Of a stretch of DNA of 24,886 bases, positions 7,816-15,212 are shown piece by piece. The notes beneath the pieces are model-generated. The model was not told where the DNA came from. It searched no databases and worked only from the letters and a program-made list of their open reading frames with translations. Both the position numbers and the translations under genes were made by a program. Each line of letters begins with the position of its first letter. The stretch's first letter is position 1. Source of the stretch: Oscillospiraceae bacterium (lineage in GTDB: Bacteria; Bacillota; Clostridia; Oscillospirales; Oscillospiraceae); assembly GCA_028708585.1 (NCBI GenBank), contig JAQVYO010000003.1:1-24886 (forward strand). The letters are read 5' to 3'.

Positions 7816-10125
7816 ATGCAGCCACCTCTTTGTTCCCGTTGCAAAAAAAACGTTGCAGTGGTCTTTATTACAAAAATTGAAAACGGGCAGCAAAAACACG
7901 AGGGCTTGTGCCTGAAATGCGCCAAAGCGCTGGGCATTAAACCGGTCGAAGATATGATGCAGAAAATGGGAATTTCGGAAGAAGACTTAGATTCCCTGAA
8001 CAGCGAAATGATCGGGGCTCTCGGCAGCCTGGAAGGAACGGAGCCTCCGGAAAGCCCGGAAGAAGAAAACGAGGACGACGAAAGCGGAAAAACCGCCACG
8101 TTTCCGTTTTTAAACAAGCTGTTCGGCGGCGGCGCCCAGGGGGAAAACCTGCCCGGCGAACCTTCCCGCGCCCAAGGCGAGAAGGAGAACGGTGCAAAAC
8201 GGGACCGGTCCCAGAAGCGGAAATATCTTGAAAATTACTGCATATCCCTGACCCGGAAAGCGAAGGAAGGGAAACTGGATCAGGTCATCGGACGGGACGA
8301 GGAAATCGAGCGAGTGGTGCAGATCTTAAACCGCCGCCAGAAAAACAATCCCTGTCTGATCGGAGAGCCGGGGGTGGGCAAAACCGCCATCGCGGAAGGA
8401 CTTACCCAGCGCATTTACGAAGGGAACGTCCCTTATAAGCTGCGGGACAAGGAAGTATACCTTCTGGACCTGACCGCCTTGGTGGCGGGAACTCAGTTCC
8501 GGGGCCAGTTTGAAAGCCGCATGAAGGGGCTGATTGAGGAAATTAAAAAAATCGGCAACATCATTTTGGTGATCGACGAGGTGCACAGCATTGTGGGCGC
8601 GGGAGACGCGGAGGGGTCCATGAACGCCGCCAACATCTTAAAGCCCGCCCTTTCCCGGGGCGAAATCCAGGTGATCGGGGCCACTACCTTTGCCGAATAC
8701 CGGAAGCATATTGAAAAGGATTCCGCCCTGGAGCGCAGGTTCCAGCCGGTAACGGTAAACGAGCCTTCCATTGGGGAGACGCTGGACATCATCAAAGGCA
8801 TTTCCCATTACTATGAGGATTACCACGGGGTGCACATTGCCCCCGAGGTAGCCCGGCTGGCGGTCATCATGAGCGAACGGTACATCACCGACCGGTTCCT
8901 GCCGGACAAAGCCATCGACCTTTTGGACGAAGCTTGTTCCGACGCCAACTTAAAAGACAAGGCCTCCGCCCGCCGCTATGAAGTGGAACGAGAGCTGGCT
9001 GATATCGCCAAGGAGCGGGATGTTATGCTGGCGGACAGCAGCGATCAAGCCTATGAGCGGCTGGCTTTCCTGCGCAGCCGGGAGCTGCAGCTCAATACCG
9101 AACTCCATGATCTCAAAGAGCGGAAACCTCCGGAGCTGACGGCGGAAGGACTTGCCAGGGTGATTGAGCTTTGGACCAAAATTCCCGCCAGTAAAATCCA
9201 GGAGCAGGAATTCGAGCGCCTTTCCAAGCTGGAAGCCCGGCTTAAAACCCACATCATCGGGCAGGACGATGCGGTTCATGCCGTGGCCGCCGCCATCCGC
9301 CGGGGCCGGGTGGGGATCTCCCCCAAACACAAGCCGGTTTCCTTTATTTTTGTGGGTTCCACCGGCGTGGGCAAAACCGAGCTGGTAAAGCAGCTGGCTC
9401 AGGACCTGTTCAACACGCCGGAGTCGCTCATCCGGATGGACATGTCCGAATTCATGGAGAAGCACGCGGTTTCCCGGATCATTGGTTCCCCGCCGGGATA
9501 TGTGGGATATGACGAGGCGGGCCAGCTCACCGAAAAAATCCGCCGGAAGCCCTACAGCGTCGTTTTGTTCGACGAAATTGAAAAAGCCCATCCGGACGTT
9601 CTGAACATTTTGCTTCAAATCCTGGACGACGGACAGATCACCGACGCCCATGGCCGGAAGGTGAATTTTGAAAACACCGTCATCGTGATGACCTCCAACG
9701 CCGGCAGCGACAAAAAGAGCGGCTCCGTTGGATTTGGAAAAAATCTCAACGCCCAAGGCAAGGAAAAGGCCCTTAAGGCCCTTGGCGACTTTCTGCGCCC
9801 GGAGTTTCTCAACCGGGTGGATGAAATCGTTTACTTTAACCAGCTGACCAAAGAGAACTTCAAAGACATTGCCAAAATCATGCTGGAAGAATTGAAAGGC
9901 GCCCTAAAGGAAAAGAATATCGCGTTGACCTATGACGACAGCCTGCTTTCCTACCTGGCGGATAAATCCTATTCCCTGACCTATGGCGCCCGCAATTTGC
10001 GCAGACTGATCCAGAAAGAACTGGAAGACGCGGTGGCGTCCCGCATCATTGACAGCTACGCTTCCCCCATCACCGCCATTTCGGCGTCGTCCGACGGGGA
10101 AACGATTCTTTTGGACGCCCGGTAA
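7816..10125 (+). CDS. clpE: ClpE-type AAA+ unfoldase with N-terminal zinc ribbon (ATP-dependent Clp protease ATP-binding subunit)
   Basis: Hexameric Clp/Hsp100 ATPase that unfolds proteins, probably for ClpP. Residues 6-35 hold two CxxC pairs (C6/C9, C32/C35) separated by 22 residues, the arrangement known for ClpE, in place of the Clp_N repeats of ClpC. An acidic linker (about 70-135) follows. The first AAA domain has Walker A GEPGVGKTA (183-191) and Walker B VIDE (252-255); a short coiled middle segment spans about 375-455; the second has GSTGVGKTE (514-522), VLFDEIEKAH (DE at 586-587) and GARNLRR. A VGF tripeptide at 638-640 fits the ClpP-docking loop. The length, 769 residues, is somewhat above B. 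subtilis ClpE. RBS AAAGGAG precedes the ATG. ClpC-like naming is the alternative. Confidence 0.85.
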   Translation: MQPPLCSRCKKNVAVVFITKIENGQQKHEGLCLKCAKALGIKPVEDMMQKMGISEEDLDSLNSEMIGALGSLEGTEPPESPEEENEDDESGKTATFPFLNKLFGGGAQGENLPGEPSRAQGEKENGAKRDRSQKRKYLENYCISLTRKAKEGKLDQVIGRDEEIERVVQILNRRQKNNPCLIGEPGVGKTAIAEGLTQRIYEGNVPYKLRDKEVYLLDLTALVAGTQFRGQFESRMKGLIEEIKKIGNIILVIDEVHSIVGAGDAEGSMNAANILKPALSRGEIQVIGATTFAEYRKHIEKDSALERRFQPVTVNEPSIGETLDIIKGISHYYEDYHGVHIAPEVARLAVIMSERYITDRFLPDKAIDLLDEACSDANLKDKASARRYEVERELADIAKERDVMLADSSDQAYERLAFLRSRELQLNTELHDLKERKPPELTAEGLARVIELWTKIPASKIQEQEFERLSKLEARLKTHIIGQDDAVHAVAAAIRRGRVGISPKHKPVSFIFVGSTGVGKTELVKQLAQDLFNTPESLIRMDMSEFMEKHAVSRIIGSPPGYVGYDEAGQLTEKIRRKPYSVVLFDEIEKAHPDVLNILLQILDDGQITDAHGRKVNFENTVIVMTSNAGSDKKSGSVGFGKNLNAQGKEKALKALGDFLRPEFLNRVDEIVYFNQLTKENFKDIAKIMLEELKGALKEKNIALTYDDSLLSYLADKSYSLTYGARNLRRLIQKELEDAVASRIIDSYASPITAISASSDGETILLDAR

Positions 10126-10162
10126 CCATCCAAATGCCAAAACCGGCGCCCCCTAAATAATC

Positions 10163-10195
10163 TCCCTCCGGGGGACTTGCTCCCGGAGGGGTTTT
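10163..10195 (+). terminator. Intrinsic terminator after the clpE-like gene
   Basis: Nine-base perfect stem (CCCTCCGGG at 10164-10172 with CCCGGAGGG at 10182-10190), a nine-base loop, then GTTTTG. It lies 38 bases after the clpE stop and closes the cvpA-pgsA-clpE unit. Confidence 0.8.
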
Positions 10196-10207
10196 GCTGT
10201 ACAGACA

Positions 10208-10240
10208 AAGGTACAAGCGCCAAAATGGCGCTTGTACCTT
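10208..10240. repeat. 15-bp perfect inverted repeat with AAA loop
   Basis: AAGGTACAAGCGCCA (10208-10222) is exactly repeated in inverse at 10226-10240, with only AAA between. It lies 12 bases after the clpE terminator and about 220 bases before the SLH-protein gene. There is no U run on either strand beyond TTCTTT. It could be a second terminator, an RNA processing site or a dispersed palindrome. The rest of the 10126-10460 gap shows no convincing gene and no strong promoter. Confidence 0.6.
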
Positions 10241-10460
10241 CTTTGGCTCTGACAAAGGCCGATTTGCGCGCCCATGGCTTCGTTCCGCCCTTTCCCGCCC
10301 CCGTGGACACCGGACGGCAGCCCCGCCGGGAAAAAGGCTCCGGGAAAAAGGGCCAAAACAGCATCCTTTTGGAAAAGCCGGTTACAGAAAAGGAATATTC
10401 CAGCCAAATTGGCAAAGACTATACCATCGATTCCCATTACTTTGTCGAGGAGGTATTTTT

Positions 10461-11774
10461 TTGAAAAAGCTCAGTCGGATGATCTCCCCCGCCCTTTCTC
10501 TCATCTTGCTTTTTTCCATGGCTCTGCCAGCTTCGGCCCTGTTCTGGAACAAAGCGGAAGGAGAAACCGCGGCCGTGGCGTCATTTGCCAAAAACGGCCT
10601 TGTCAATCAGTCGGTGGCCTTTCAGCAAAGCGACTTTGTTTCCCAGGTTCAGGGCGATGACGCCTTAAAGCGCATCGTGGTCACCAAACTGCCCGACGGA
10701 ACCGACGGCATTTTGAAGCTGGGCGGCGCAAACGTCCCCCCGGGCGCCACGATAGACATGGATCAGATCGGCACCCTGCGGTTCTATCCTCTTGCCGGAA
10801 CCGGTGCGCACACCGCCGCCTTTTCTTTCCTGCCGGTCTTTTCCGGAGGAACAGGGAAAGAGGCCGTCGTCTCCATTCATCTGTTGAAAACCCAAAACAA
10901 CGCCCCGGTGGCGGAAAACCTGTCCCTCTCCACCTATAAAAACATCGCCATTTCCGGCGCTTTTTCCGCCATCGATCCGGAAGGAGACACCATCGCCTAT
11001 CAGCTGAAGGGCAAGCCGGCCAGAGGGGAAGTCACATTCCACGAAAACAGCGCGTCCTTTGTCTACACGCCTTATGAAAACAAGACCGGAAAGGATTCTT
11101 TCACCTATGTGGCGGTGGACAAGCTGGGGAATGTCTCCAAAGCCGCCACGGTCAAGGTCGTCATTGAAAAGCCCGTCACAAAAGTCACATACGCAGATAT
11201 GCAGGGACATCCGGCGCACCGGGCCGCCATTAAACTGGCCGAAACCAACCTTTTGGTGGGCGAATGCTTGAACGGGCAGTACTTTTTCCATCCGGATGAA
11301 GCAGTCACCCGCAGCGAATTTCTGGCAAGCGCCATGAACGCCGCCGGCCTCCCCTCCCTTTCCAACGTCAGCATCACCGGCTTTGCGGATGACAGCCAAA
11401 TCCCCGCCTGGGCCAAAGACTACGCGGCCACCGCGCTGAAAGCTGGAATCATTCAGGGGGAAAAGGGAAGCGGCGGGACCGTGTTCTCCCCCAACGACGA
11501 TATCACCGCTGCGGAAGCCGCGGTCATCTTAAACCGGGTGCTGGACATTTCGGACGTTTCCTCCACCGCGTCCTTTTCCAGCAGCCAGACCTCTTTAAAC
11601 GCCTGGGCAAATCAGGCCGCCGTGAACCTTTCCGCCCACGGCATTCTGACCGCCGGCTGCTCCAGCTCCAAAAGCCTTTCCCAGCATGTGACCCGGGCGG
11701 ACATGGCCGAGATGCTCTGCTCCGCCCTGGAACTTCTGGAAGCCCGGCAAGGCGGAGGTCTGTTCCATTGGTAA
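10461..11774 (+). CDS. Secreted surface protein with Ig-like/cadherin-like domains and C-terminal SLH domains
   Basis: The 437-residue protein begins with a clear signal peptide (MKKLSRMISPALSL, hydrophobic core, cleavage after ALPASA at about residue 26). Two Ig/cadherin-like modules follow: residues 50-140 (ALKRIVVTKLPDGTDGILKL) and about 147-238, where NAPVAENLSLS, DPEGDTIAY and the spaced DSFTYVAVD are typical of bacterial Ig repeats. About 240-430 holds three S-layer homology repeats (VTYADMQGHPA, FADDSQIPAWAKDYA, and VTRADMAEML), which tether proteins to pyruvylated cell-wall polymer. The start is TTG at 10461 with AGGAGG seven bases upstream; the open frame from 10194 lacks a signal and is rejected. 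No catalytic domain is visible; probably a structural or adhesion-type cell-wall protein. Confidence 0.85.
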   Translation: MKKLSRMISPALSLILLFSMALPASALFWNKAEGETAAVASFAKNGLVNQSVAFQQSDFVSQVQGDDALKRIVVTKLPDGTDGILKLGGANVPPGATIDMDQIGTLRFYPLAGTGAHTAAFSFLPVFSGGTGKEAVVSIHLLKTQNNAPVAENLSLSTYKNIAISGAFSAIDPEGDTIAYQLKGKPARGEVTFHENSASFVYTPYENKTGKDSFTYVAVDKLGNVSKAATVKVVIEKPVTKVTYADMQGHPAHRAAIKLAETNLLVGECLNGQYFFHPDEAVTRSEFLASAMNAAGLPSLSNVSITGFADDSQIPAWAKDYAATALKAGIIQGEKGSGGTVFSPNDDITAAEAAVILNRVLDISDVSSTASFSSSQTSLNAWANQAAVNLSAHGILTAGCSSSKSLSQHVTRADMAEMLCSALELLEARQGGGLFHW

Positions 11775-11795
11775 AAGCCCTCCGCACGGCGGGAA

Positions 11796-11849
11796 AAACG
11801 CCCGCCCCGTCCGGAAGCCGTTTTTTCCCGGACGGGGCGGGCGTTTGCC
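11796..11849 (+). terminator. Terminator-like hairpin after the SLH-protein gene (19-bp perfect stem)
   Basis: Left arm 11796-11814 pairs without mismatch to right arm 11828-11846, with a 13-base loop containing T6. The stem is GC-rich and ends in GCGTTTGCC, so the U run is short. It starts 22 bases after the stop. The remaining gap to 12036 holds only the opposing terminator at 11987-12010. Confidence 0.65.
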
Positions 11850-11986
11850 AAACTGCTTTCCGGCCCGCGTTTTTCTGGAAACAAATTTTTTTCTCTCTCG
11901 TCAAATTGGAGTAAAACGGCCCCTTTTAAGGCCGGGGCGCGTTTGCCGGGGATACTTCCTCTCTTTTATTTCCCAAAGATCAAAGG

Positions 11987-12010
11987 AAAAAGCCGCCTTT
12001 GAGAAGCGGC
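11987..12010 (-). terminator. Intrinsic terminator of the TylF-type gene
   Basis: Read on the minus strand: GCCGC, a nine-base loop, GCGGC, then five T. The stem is short but the U run is good, and it lies 27 bases after the stop codon of the minus-strand gene. Confidence 0.5.
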
Positions 12011-12036
12011 GAAGAACGGCGGAAAAAAGCAGGCCG

Positions 12037-12894
12037 CTACCGCTTCCCGTCTTTCACCAGCACGGCGGCTCCATGAATATCGCAGAGAGGCGTCAGGTAA
12101 ATCCCGTTTTCCTCGCAGTAGCGGCGCGCCGCCTGGCCCGCGCCTTGATACTGGGCGCTGTTGTAATCGTGCAAAAGGAGGTATCCGCCTGGGTTCAGAC
12201 GCGGATAAAAGTAGGAAAGTCCCTCATACATGGGAAGGTACAAATCCGCATCCAGGCTCACCAGGGCAAACCGCTCCTCCAGTCCCCGGGCGGTCTCCGG
12301 AAAACGCCCCTTGCGGAGGACGACCTGCTCCGGGTGGGGCATCCGCCCCAGTACCGTTTCCACCGACGTGTCGGAAAAATCCCCCTGCTGGGCTTGCGAA
12401 TGGTTTTCCGCCCGCTCTTTTTCCACATCCCGCTGGTGGAACCCCTCGAAAGTGTCAAACAAATAAAGCTTCCGGTCCGGCAGAAGCCGGTTGATTTCCC
12501 CGGCAAATTCTCCCTGATAAACGCCCAGCTCCGCCAAAGCGCCGGGAACCGCCCGGCTTTCGAGTTCCTCCGCCATCAGCCGCAGCGTGGCAAGGCGGAT
12601 ATGGAACCTGTTTTGCAGCTGGGAAACTTGATAAAGAGGACCGTCATAGCCCGCCCGGCGCAGCTGCCCTCCCACTTCCCTGCAGCTTTCCCGGTTGATG
12701 ATACCCAGGAAAATCCCGCTGGGCCTCCGCCTCACCGCCTCTTCCAAAGGCAGAATGGGAACGCCGTCCCACGTTTTTCCCCAAAGAGACGGGTTGCTGT
12801 CGGCAAAGGCAATCACGGGACTCTTACCGGAATGCAAAAGCTTATACAGCGCCCTTCCCGCCTGGCCCGCGCCGAAAATCATCCATTGTTTCAA
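12037..12894 (-). CDS. TylF/MycF-type O-methyltransferase family protein with N-terminal Rossmann domain
   Basis: Predicted 285-residue two-domain protein. Residues 1-110 form a nucleotide-binding Rossmann unit (WMIFGAGQAGRALY, then FADSN and GVPILPLEEA), as in sugar-modifying enzymes. The rest is a TylF/macrocin-type SAM methyltransferase: AELGVYQGEFA (121-131), YLFDTFEGF, SLDADLYLP with D215/D217, and LLHDY (H242/D243), likely metal ligands. Family members methylate sugar hydroxyls; the substrate here is unknown. The start is a TTG at 12894 behind AGGGGGA. A consensus promoter at 12977-13005 begins transcription downstream of the farther start at 13008, which excludes the longer version; ATG 12882 has no ribosome binding site. 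It stands alone, with no glycosyltransferase neighbours, so the pathway cannot be inferred. Confidence 0.75.
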   Translation of the reverse strand: MKQWMIFGAGQAGRALYKLLHSGKSPVIAFADSNPSLWGKTWDGVPILPLEEAVRRRPSGIFLGIINRESCREVGGQLRRAGYDGPLYQVSQLQNRFHIRLATLRLMAEELESRAVPGALAELGVYQGEFAGEINRLLPDRKLYLFDTFEGFHQRDVEKERAENHSQAQQGDFSDTSVETVLGRMPHPEQVVLRKGRFPETARGLEERFALVSLDADLYLPMYEGLSYFYPRLNPGGYLLLHDYNSAQYQGAGQAARRYCEENGIYLTPLCDIHGAAVLVKDGKR

Positions 12895-12976
12895 ACCGCT
12901 TCCCCCTAAACCGCCGAATTTGGCAGGGGACGAAAACGCCGCGCCGCCCCCCAACACACATTTACATAACACTAGT

Positions 12977-13005
12977 ATCATAGTGAGGAAGCCGTCTTCT
13001 GTCAA
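12977..13005 (-). promoter_or_regulatory. Consensus promoter of the TylF-type gene
   Basis: On the minus strand: perfect TTGACA (13000-13005), 17-base spacer, TATGAT (12977-12982). Expected start point near 12970, leaving a leader of about 75 bases to the TTG at 12894. Confidence 0.8.
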
Positions 13006-13055
13006 CAAATTTCAAATCTGTTTTGCTTCCGTATCTGGATTTTTAGCGCAAAGCA

Positions 13056-13064
13056 TGGTAGAAT
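13056..13064 (+). promoter_or_regulatory. Putative extended -10 promoter of queT
   Basis: TGGTAGAAT at 13056-13064 reads as an extended -10 (TG-N-TAGAAT). No clear -35 is visible 17 bases upstream. The resulting leader would be about 30 bases, too short for a preQ1 riboswitch. Confidence 0.45.
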
Positions 13065-13099
13065 AGGCACAAAAATCGGAACAGAAAGAAGACTTCGTC

Positions 13100-13603
13100 A
13101 TGCGCTCCTTCCAAACGAAACAACTTGCGATTTCCGCTGTTGTAGGCGCGGCTTATGCCGCGCTGACCCTTATTTTTTTACCCATTGCCTTCGGACCGGT
13201 GCAGTGCCGCGTCTCCGAAGCGCTTTGCGTGCTGCCATTTTTCTTTCCCGGTTCCGTCTGGGGGCTGTTTGTGGGCTGTATTCTGTCCAACTTGGTGGGG
13301 GGATACGGCATTTTGGACATTGTCTTCGGCTCCCTTGCCACCCTTCTGGCGGCTTGGTGTACATCCAAAATCCGGGTCCGGTGGCTTGCGCCCCTTCCTC
13401 CGGTTCTCATTAACGGCATTGTGGTGGGGGCCATGCTGGCCAAGGTGCTTTCCCCGGGAAATTTTTTGCAGAGCTTTTTTCTGTTTGGCGCCCAGGTTGC
13501 GGCGGGAGAGCTGCTGGCCGCCTATGTTCTGGGCCTGCCCATCCTTTACATTTTACCAAAGATTCCGTTTTTCAAAGCGCGGATCGCAAACCATTACTTT
13601 TAA
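13100..13603 (+). CDS. queT: QueT family transporter (ECF S component, queuosine precursor uptake)
   Basis: The 167-residue protein is almost entirely hydrophobic with five or six membrane helices. The N-terminal VVGAAYAALTL, the charged FGPVQCRVSEALCVLP segment and NLVGGYGILDIVFGSLATLLAA are characteristic of the QueT (QrtT) family. Members are substrate-binding S components that work with the shared EcfA1-EcfA2-EcfT core and import queuosine precursors. The core genes lie about 9 kb away in this window, fitting a group II ECF system where S components are scattered. Substrate specificity is from family knowledge only. RBS is weak (AAGAAGA). It is followed after 71 bases by galU. Confidence 0.88.
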   Translation: MRSFQTKQLAISAVVGAAYAALTLIFLPIAFGPVQCRVSEALCVLPFFFPGSVWGLFVGCILSNLVGGYGILDIVFGSLATLLAAWCTSKIRVRWLAPLPPVLINGIVVGAMLAKVLSPGNFLQSFFLFGAQVAAGELLAAYVLGLPILYILPKIPFFKARIANHYF

Positions 13604-13605
13604 AG

Positions 13606-13674
13606 AAACAGGCGGCGGCGCTCCCGGCGCTTTGGCCCCGCGCCGCCGCCCTTGGAAAAAGGAGAGACCTGTTT
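13606..13674. repeat. Nested inverted repeats in the queT-galU gap
   Basis: An 11-bp perfect GC stem (13611-13621 with 13640-13650, 18-base loop) lies inside a weaker outer pairing of AAACAGG (13606-13612) with CCTGTTT (13668-13674). The two share bases at 13611-13612, so they compete. The outer arm ends at the base before the galU ATG and spans its GGAGA ribosome binding site, which leaves room for an RNA switch; no U run follows, so it is not a normal terminator. Confidence 0.4.
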
Positions 13675-14544
13675 ATGAATGTCAAAAAGGCCGTGATTCC
13701 GGCCGCCGGCTGGGGCACCAGAATGCTGCCCGCAACCAAAAGCGTGCCCAAGGAGCTTTTGTTTCTGGCGGGAAAGCCGGTGCTACAATATATCGTGGAA
13801 GAAGCCGCCGCCGCCGGCATTGAAGATATCCTGATCGTCACCAATCGGGGGAAATCCGCCATTGACGATTATTTTGATTACTACCCCGAGTTGGAGGGGC
13901 GGCTTTCCGCCGGCGGGCACCTGGACGAATTGGAAACCGTGCGGTCCGTGGCGGATCTTGCCAACCTGTATTTTGTCCGGCAGAAGGAAATCCGCGGCCT
14001 GGGCCATGCCATTTTGCGGGCCAAAGGCTTTGTGGGAAATGAGCCTTTTGCCGTTTTGCTGGGTGACGATATCATGCGGGCGGAAACCCCCGTCATTGGC
14101 CAGCTGATCCGAGCCGCGGAGACTTACAGCGCCTCCGCCGTGGGCGTACAGGAGGTTTCCACCGCGGCGCTCTCCCGCTACTCCTCGGTGAAGGTCCGCA
14201 AGCTGGAAGACCGGATTTACCGGGCGGAGGACATGGTGGAAAAGCCCCGTCCGGAAGAGGCCTTTTCCAATTTCGCCATTTTAGGCCGCTATGTGCTGAC
14301 GCCGGACATCTTTCCCATCCTGGAGCAGACAAAGCCCGGCTACGGCGGGGAAATTCAGCTGACCGACGGGCTGAAGGCCCTCTGCAAAGCCTCTCCCATG
14401 GTGGCGGTGGACTTTGAGGGAAGGCGGTATGACACCGGAAACCTTTTAGGCCACCTGGAGGCGACGATGGATTTCTCTTTGGACCATCCGGAAACCGGCC
14501 CTTGGCTGCGGGAATACATACGGAAAAAGGCAAACGAGCTTTAA
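13675..14544 (+). CDS. galU: UTP-glucose-1-phosphate uridylyltransferase GalU
   Basis: Makes UDP-glucose from UTP and glucose-1-phosphate for glycolipid, teichoic acid and polysaccharide synthesis. The 289-residue length is standard. The nucleotide-binding signature appears as AAGWGTRMLPATKSVPKE near residues 10-27 (usually G-L-G-T-R-F), then LQYIVEEAAAAGIEDILIVT, LGDD for metal binding, and the conserved GRYVLTPDIF and GGEIQLTDGL segments. The start ATG has AAAGGAGA about ten bases upstream. It may be co-transcribed with queT; no separate promoter is obvious in the gap. Confidence 0.95.
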   Translation: MNVKKAVIPAAGWGTRMLPATKSVPKELLFLAGKPVLQYIVEEAAAAGIEDILIVTNRGKSAIDDYFDYYPELEGRLSAGGHLDELETVRSVADLANLYFVRQKEIRGLGHAILRAKGFVGNEPFAVLLGDDIMRAETPVIGQLIRAAETYSASAVGVQEVSTAALSRYSSVKVRKLEDRIYRAEDMVEKPRPEEAFSNFAILGRYVLTPDIFPILEQTKPGYGGEIQLTDGLKALCKASPMVAVDFEGRRYDTGNLLGHLEATMDFSLDHPETGPWLREYIRKKANEL

Positions 14545-14662
14545 CCAAAGCCTCCCTTCCCGGTAAATTGCCTTTTGTCCCGAAAAGGTTCCATAAAAAC
14601 ACAAAAATTCGGCCAGGAAACCCAAAAATGAGAGGTTCTGCCTGCCTCTTTGCGTAAAGGGT

Positions 14663-14692
14663 TTGACAAGTCTGCATATAATATACTAAAAT
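14663..14692 (+). promoter_or_regulatory. Promoter of the uncharacterised 135-residue protein gene
   Basis: Perfect TTGACA (14663-14668), 18-base spacer, TAAAAT (14687-14692), about 40 bases before the ATG at 14741. The spacer itself contains TATAAT, too close to the -35 to be its partner. Confidence 0.65.
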
Positions 14693-14740
14693 AAATGCGA
14701 TTTATCCAAAGCGTATAAACTCGTCAAAGGAGGGTTGGCT

Positions 14741-15148
14741 ATGGAATTGAAGCTTACCAAAAAACAGTACCGGAGGCTGCTGGATCTGGTTTACATTGGA
14801 AACTGGATCTTAAACTCCACCCGGGGAGACGATCGGTTTGCAGACTATGATCAAGTGGAGAGCCTGCTGTTCGGTCAGGCGGCGGAAAATGGAATGCCCG
14901 CTCTTGCGGAGGAATATAACAAAGAGATCGTCCCTTCCCGGGCATTTACCGAAGGCGGCATTCACGACGCGATTATGGACTATGAAAACACGGTGTTTTT
15001 TGAAATCTTGGCGGAGGAGCTGGCAAGGCGGGATATGGAGGAAGAATCGGAGAATCCCGAAAGCTACGAAGAGCTGGCCGACCGGATTGACGCTTATATT
15101 ATGGAATTCGAACAGCACGGAATCGATAACATTTTGCTGGACGACTAA
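14741..15148 (+). CDS. Uncharacterised small acidic protein
   Basis: I cannot assign this 135-residue protein to a named family. It is strongly acidic, especially toward the C-terminus (residues about 90-135, rich in E and D), lacks a signal peptide or membrane helix, and is predicted largely helical, so it should be cytoplasmic. An N-terminal block (LTKKQYRRLLDLVYIGNWILNS) looks like a conserved helical core. The ATG at 14741 is chosen because AAAGGAGGG lies six bases upstream; an in-frame TTG at 14735 would touch it. It has its own consensus promoter and a very strong terminator, so it is a single-gene unit. The strong expression signals and normal composition argue that it is a real gene. 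Confidence 0.75.
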   Translation: MELKLTKKQYRRLLDLVYIGNWILNSTRGDDRFADYDQVESLLFGQAAENGMPALAEEYNKEIVPSRAFTEGGIHDAIMDYENTVFFEILAEELARRDMEEESENPESYEELADRIDAYIMEFEQHGIDNILLDD

Positions 15149-15212
15149 GCTCCCCCGGGCCTAAGGCCTCAGGGGCGCTCAGGTTTATGCAGGCCGGCAC
15201 AGCTCGGCAAAA

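Noticed and set aside
10194..10460. N-terminal extension of the SLH protein by 89 codons
   Set aside because: It would read through the 15-bp palindrome, lacks a ribosome binding site, and would bury the clear signal peptide that starts at the TTG with AGGAGG.
11845..12909. 354-codon plus-strand open frame
   Set aside because: Antisense to the TylF-type methyltransferase; no ribosome binding site or recognisable domain.
13020..13100. preQ1 riboswitch upstream of queT
   Set aside because: The predicted leader is about 30 bases and shows no preQ1-I or preQ1-II pattern.
14572..14590. Short hairpin CCTTTT/AAAAGG after galU as a terminator
   Set aside because: Only six weak pairs and no U run afterwards; too poor to call.
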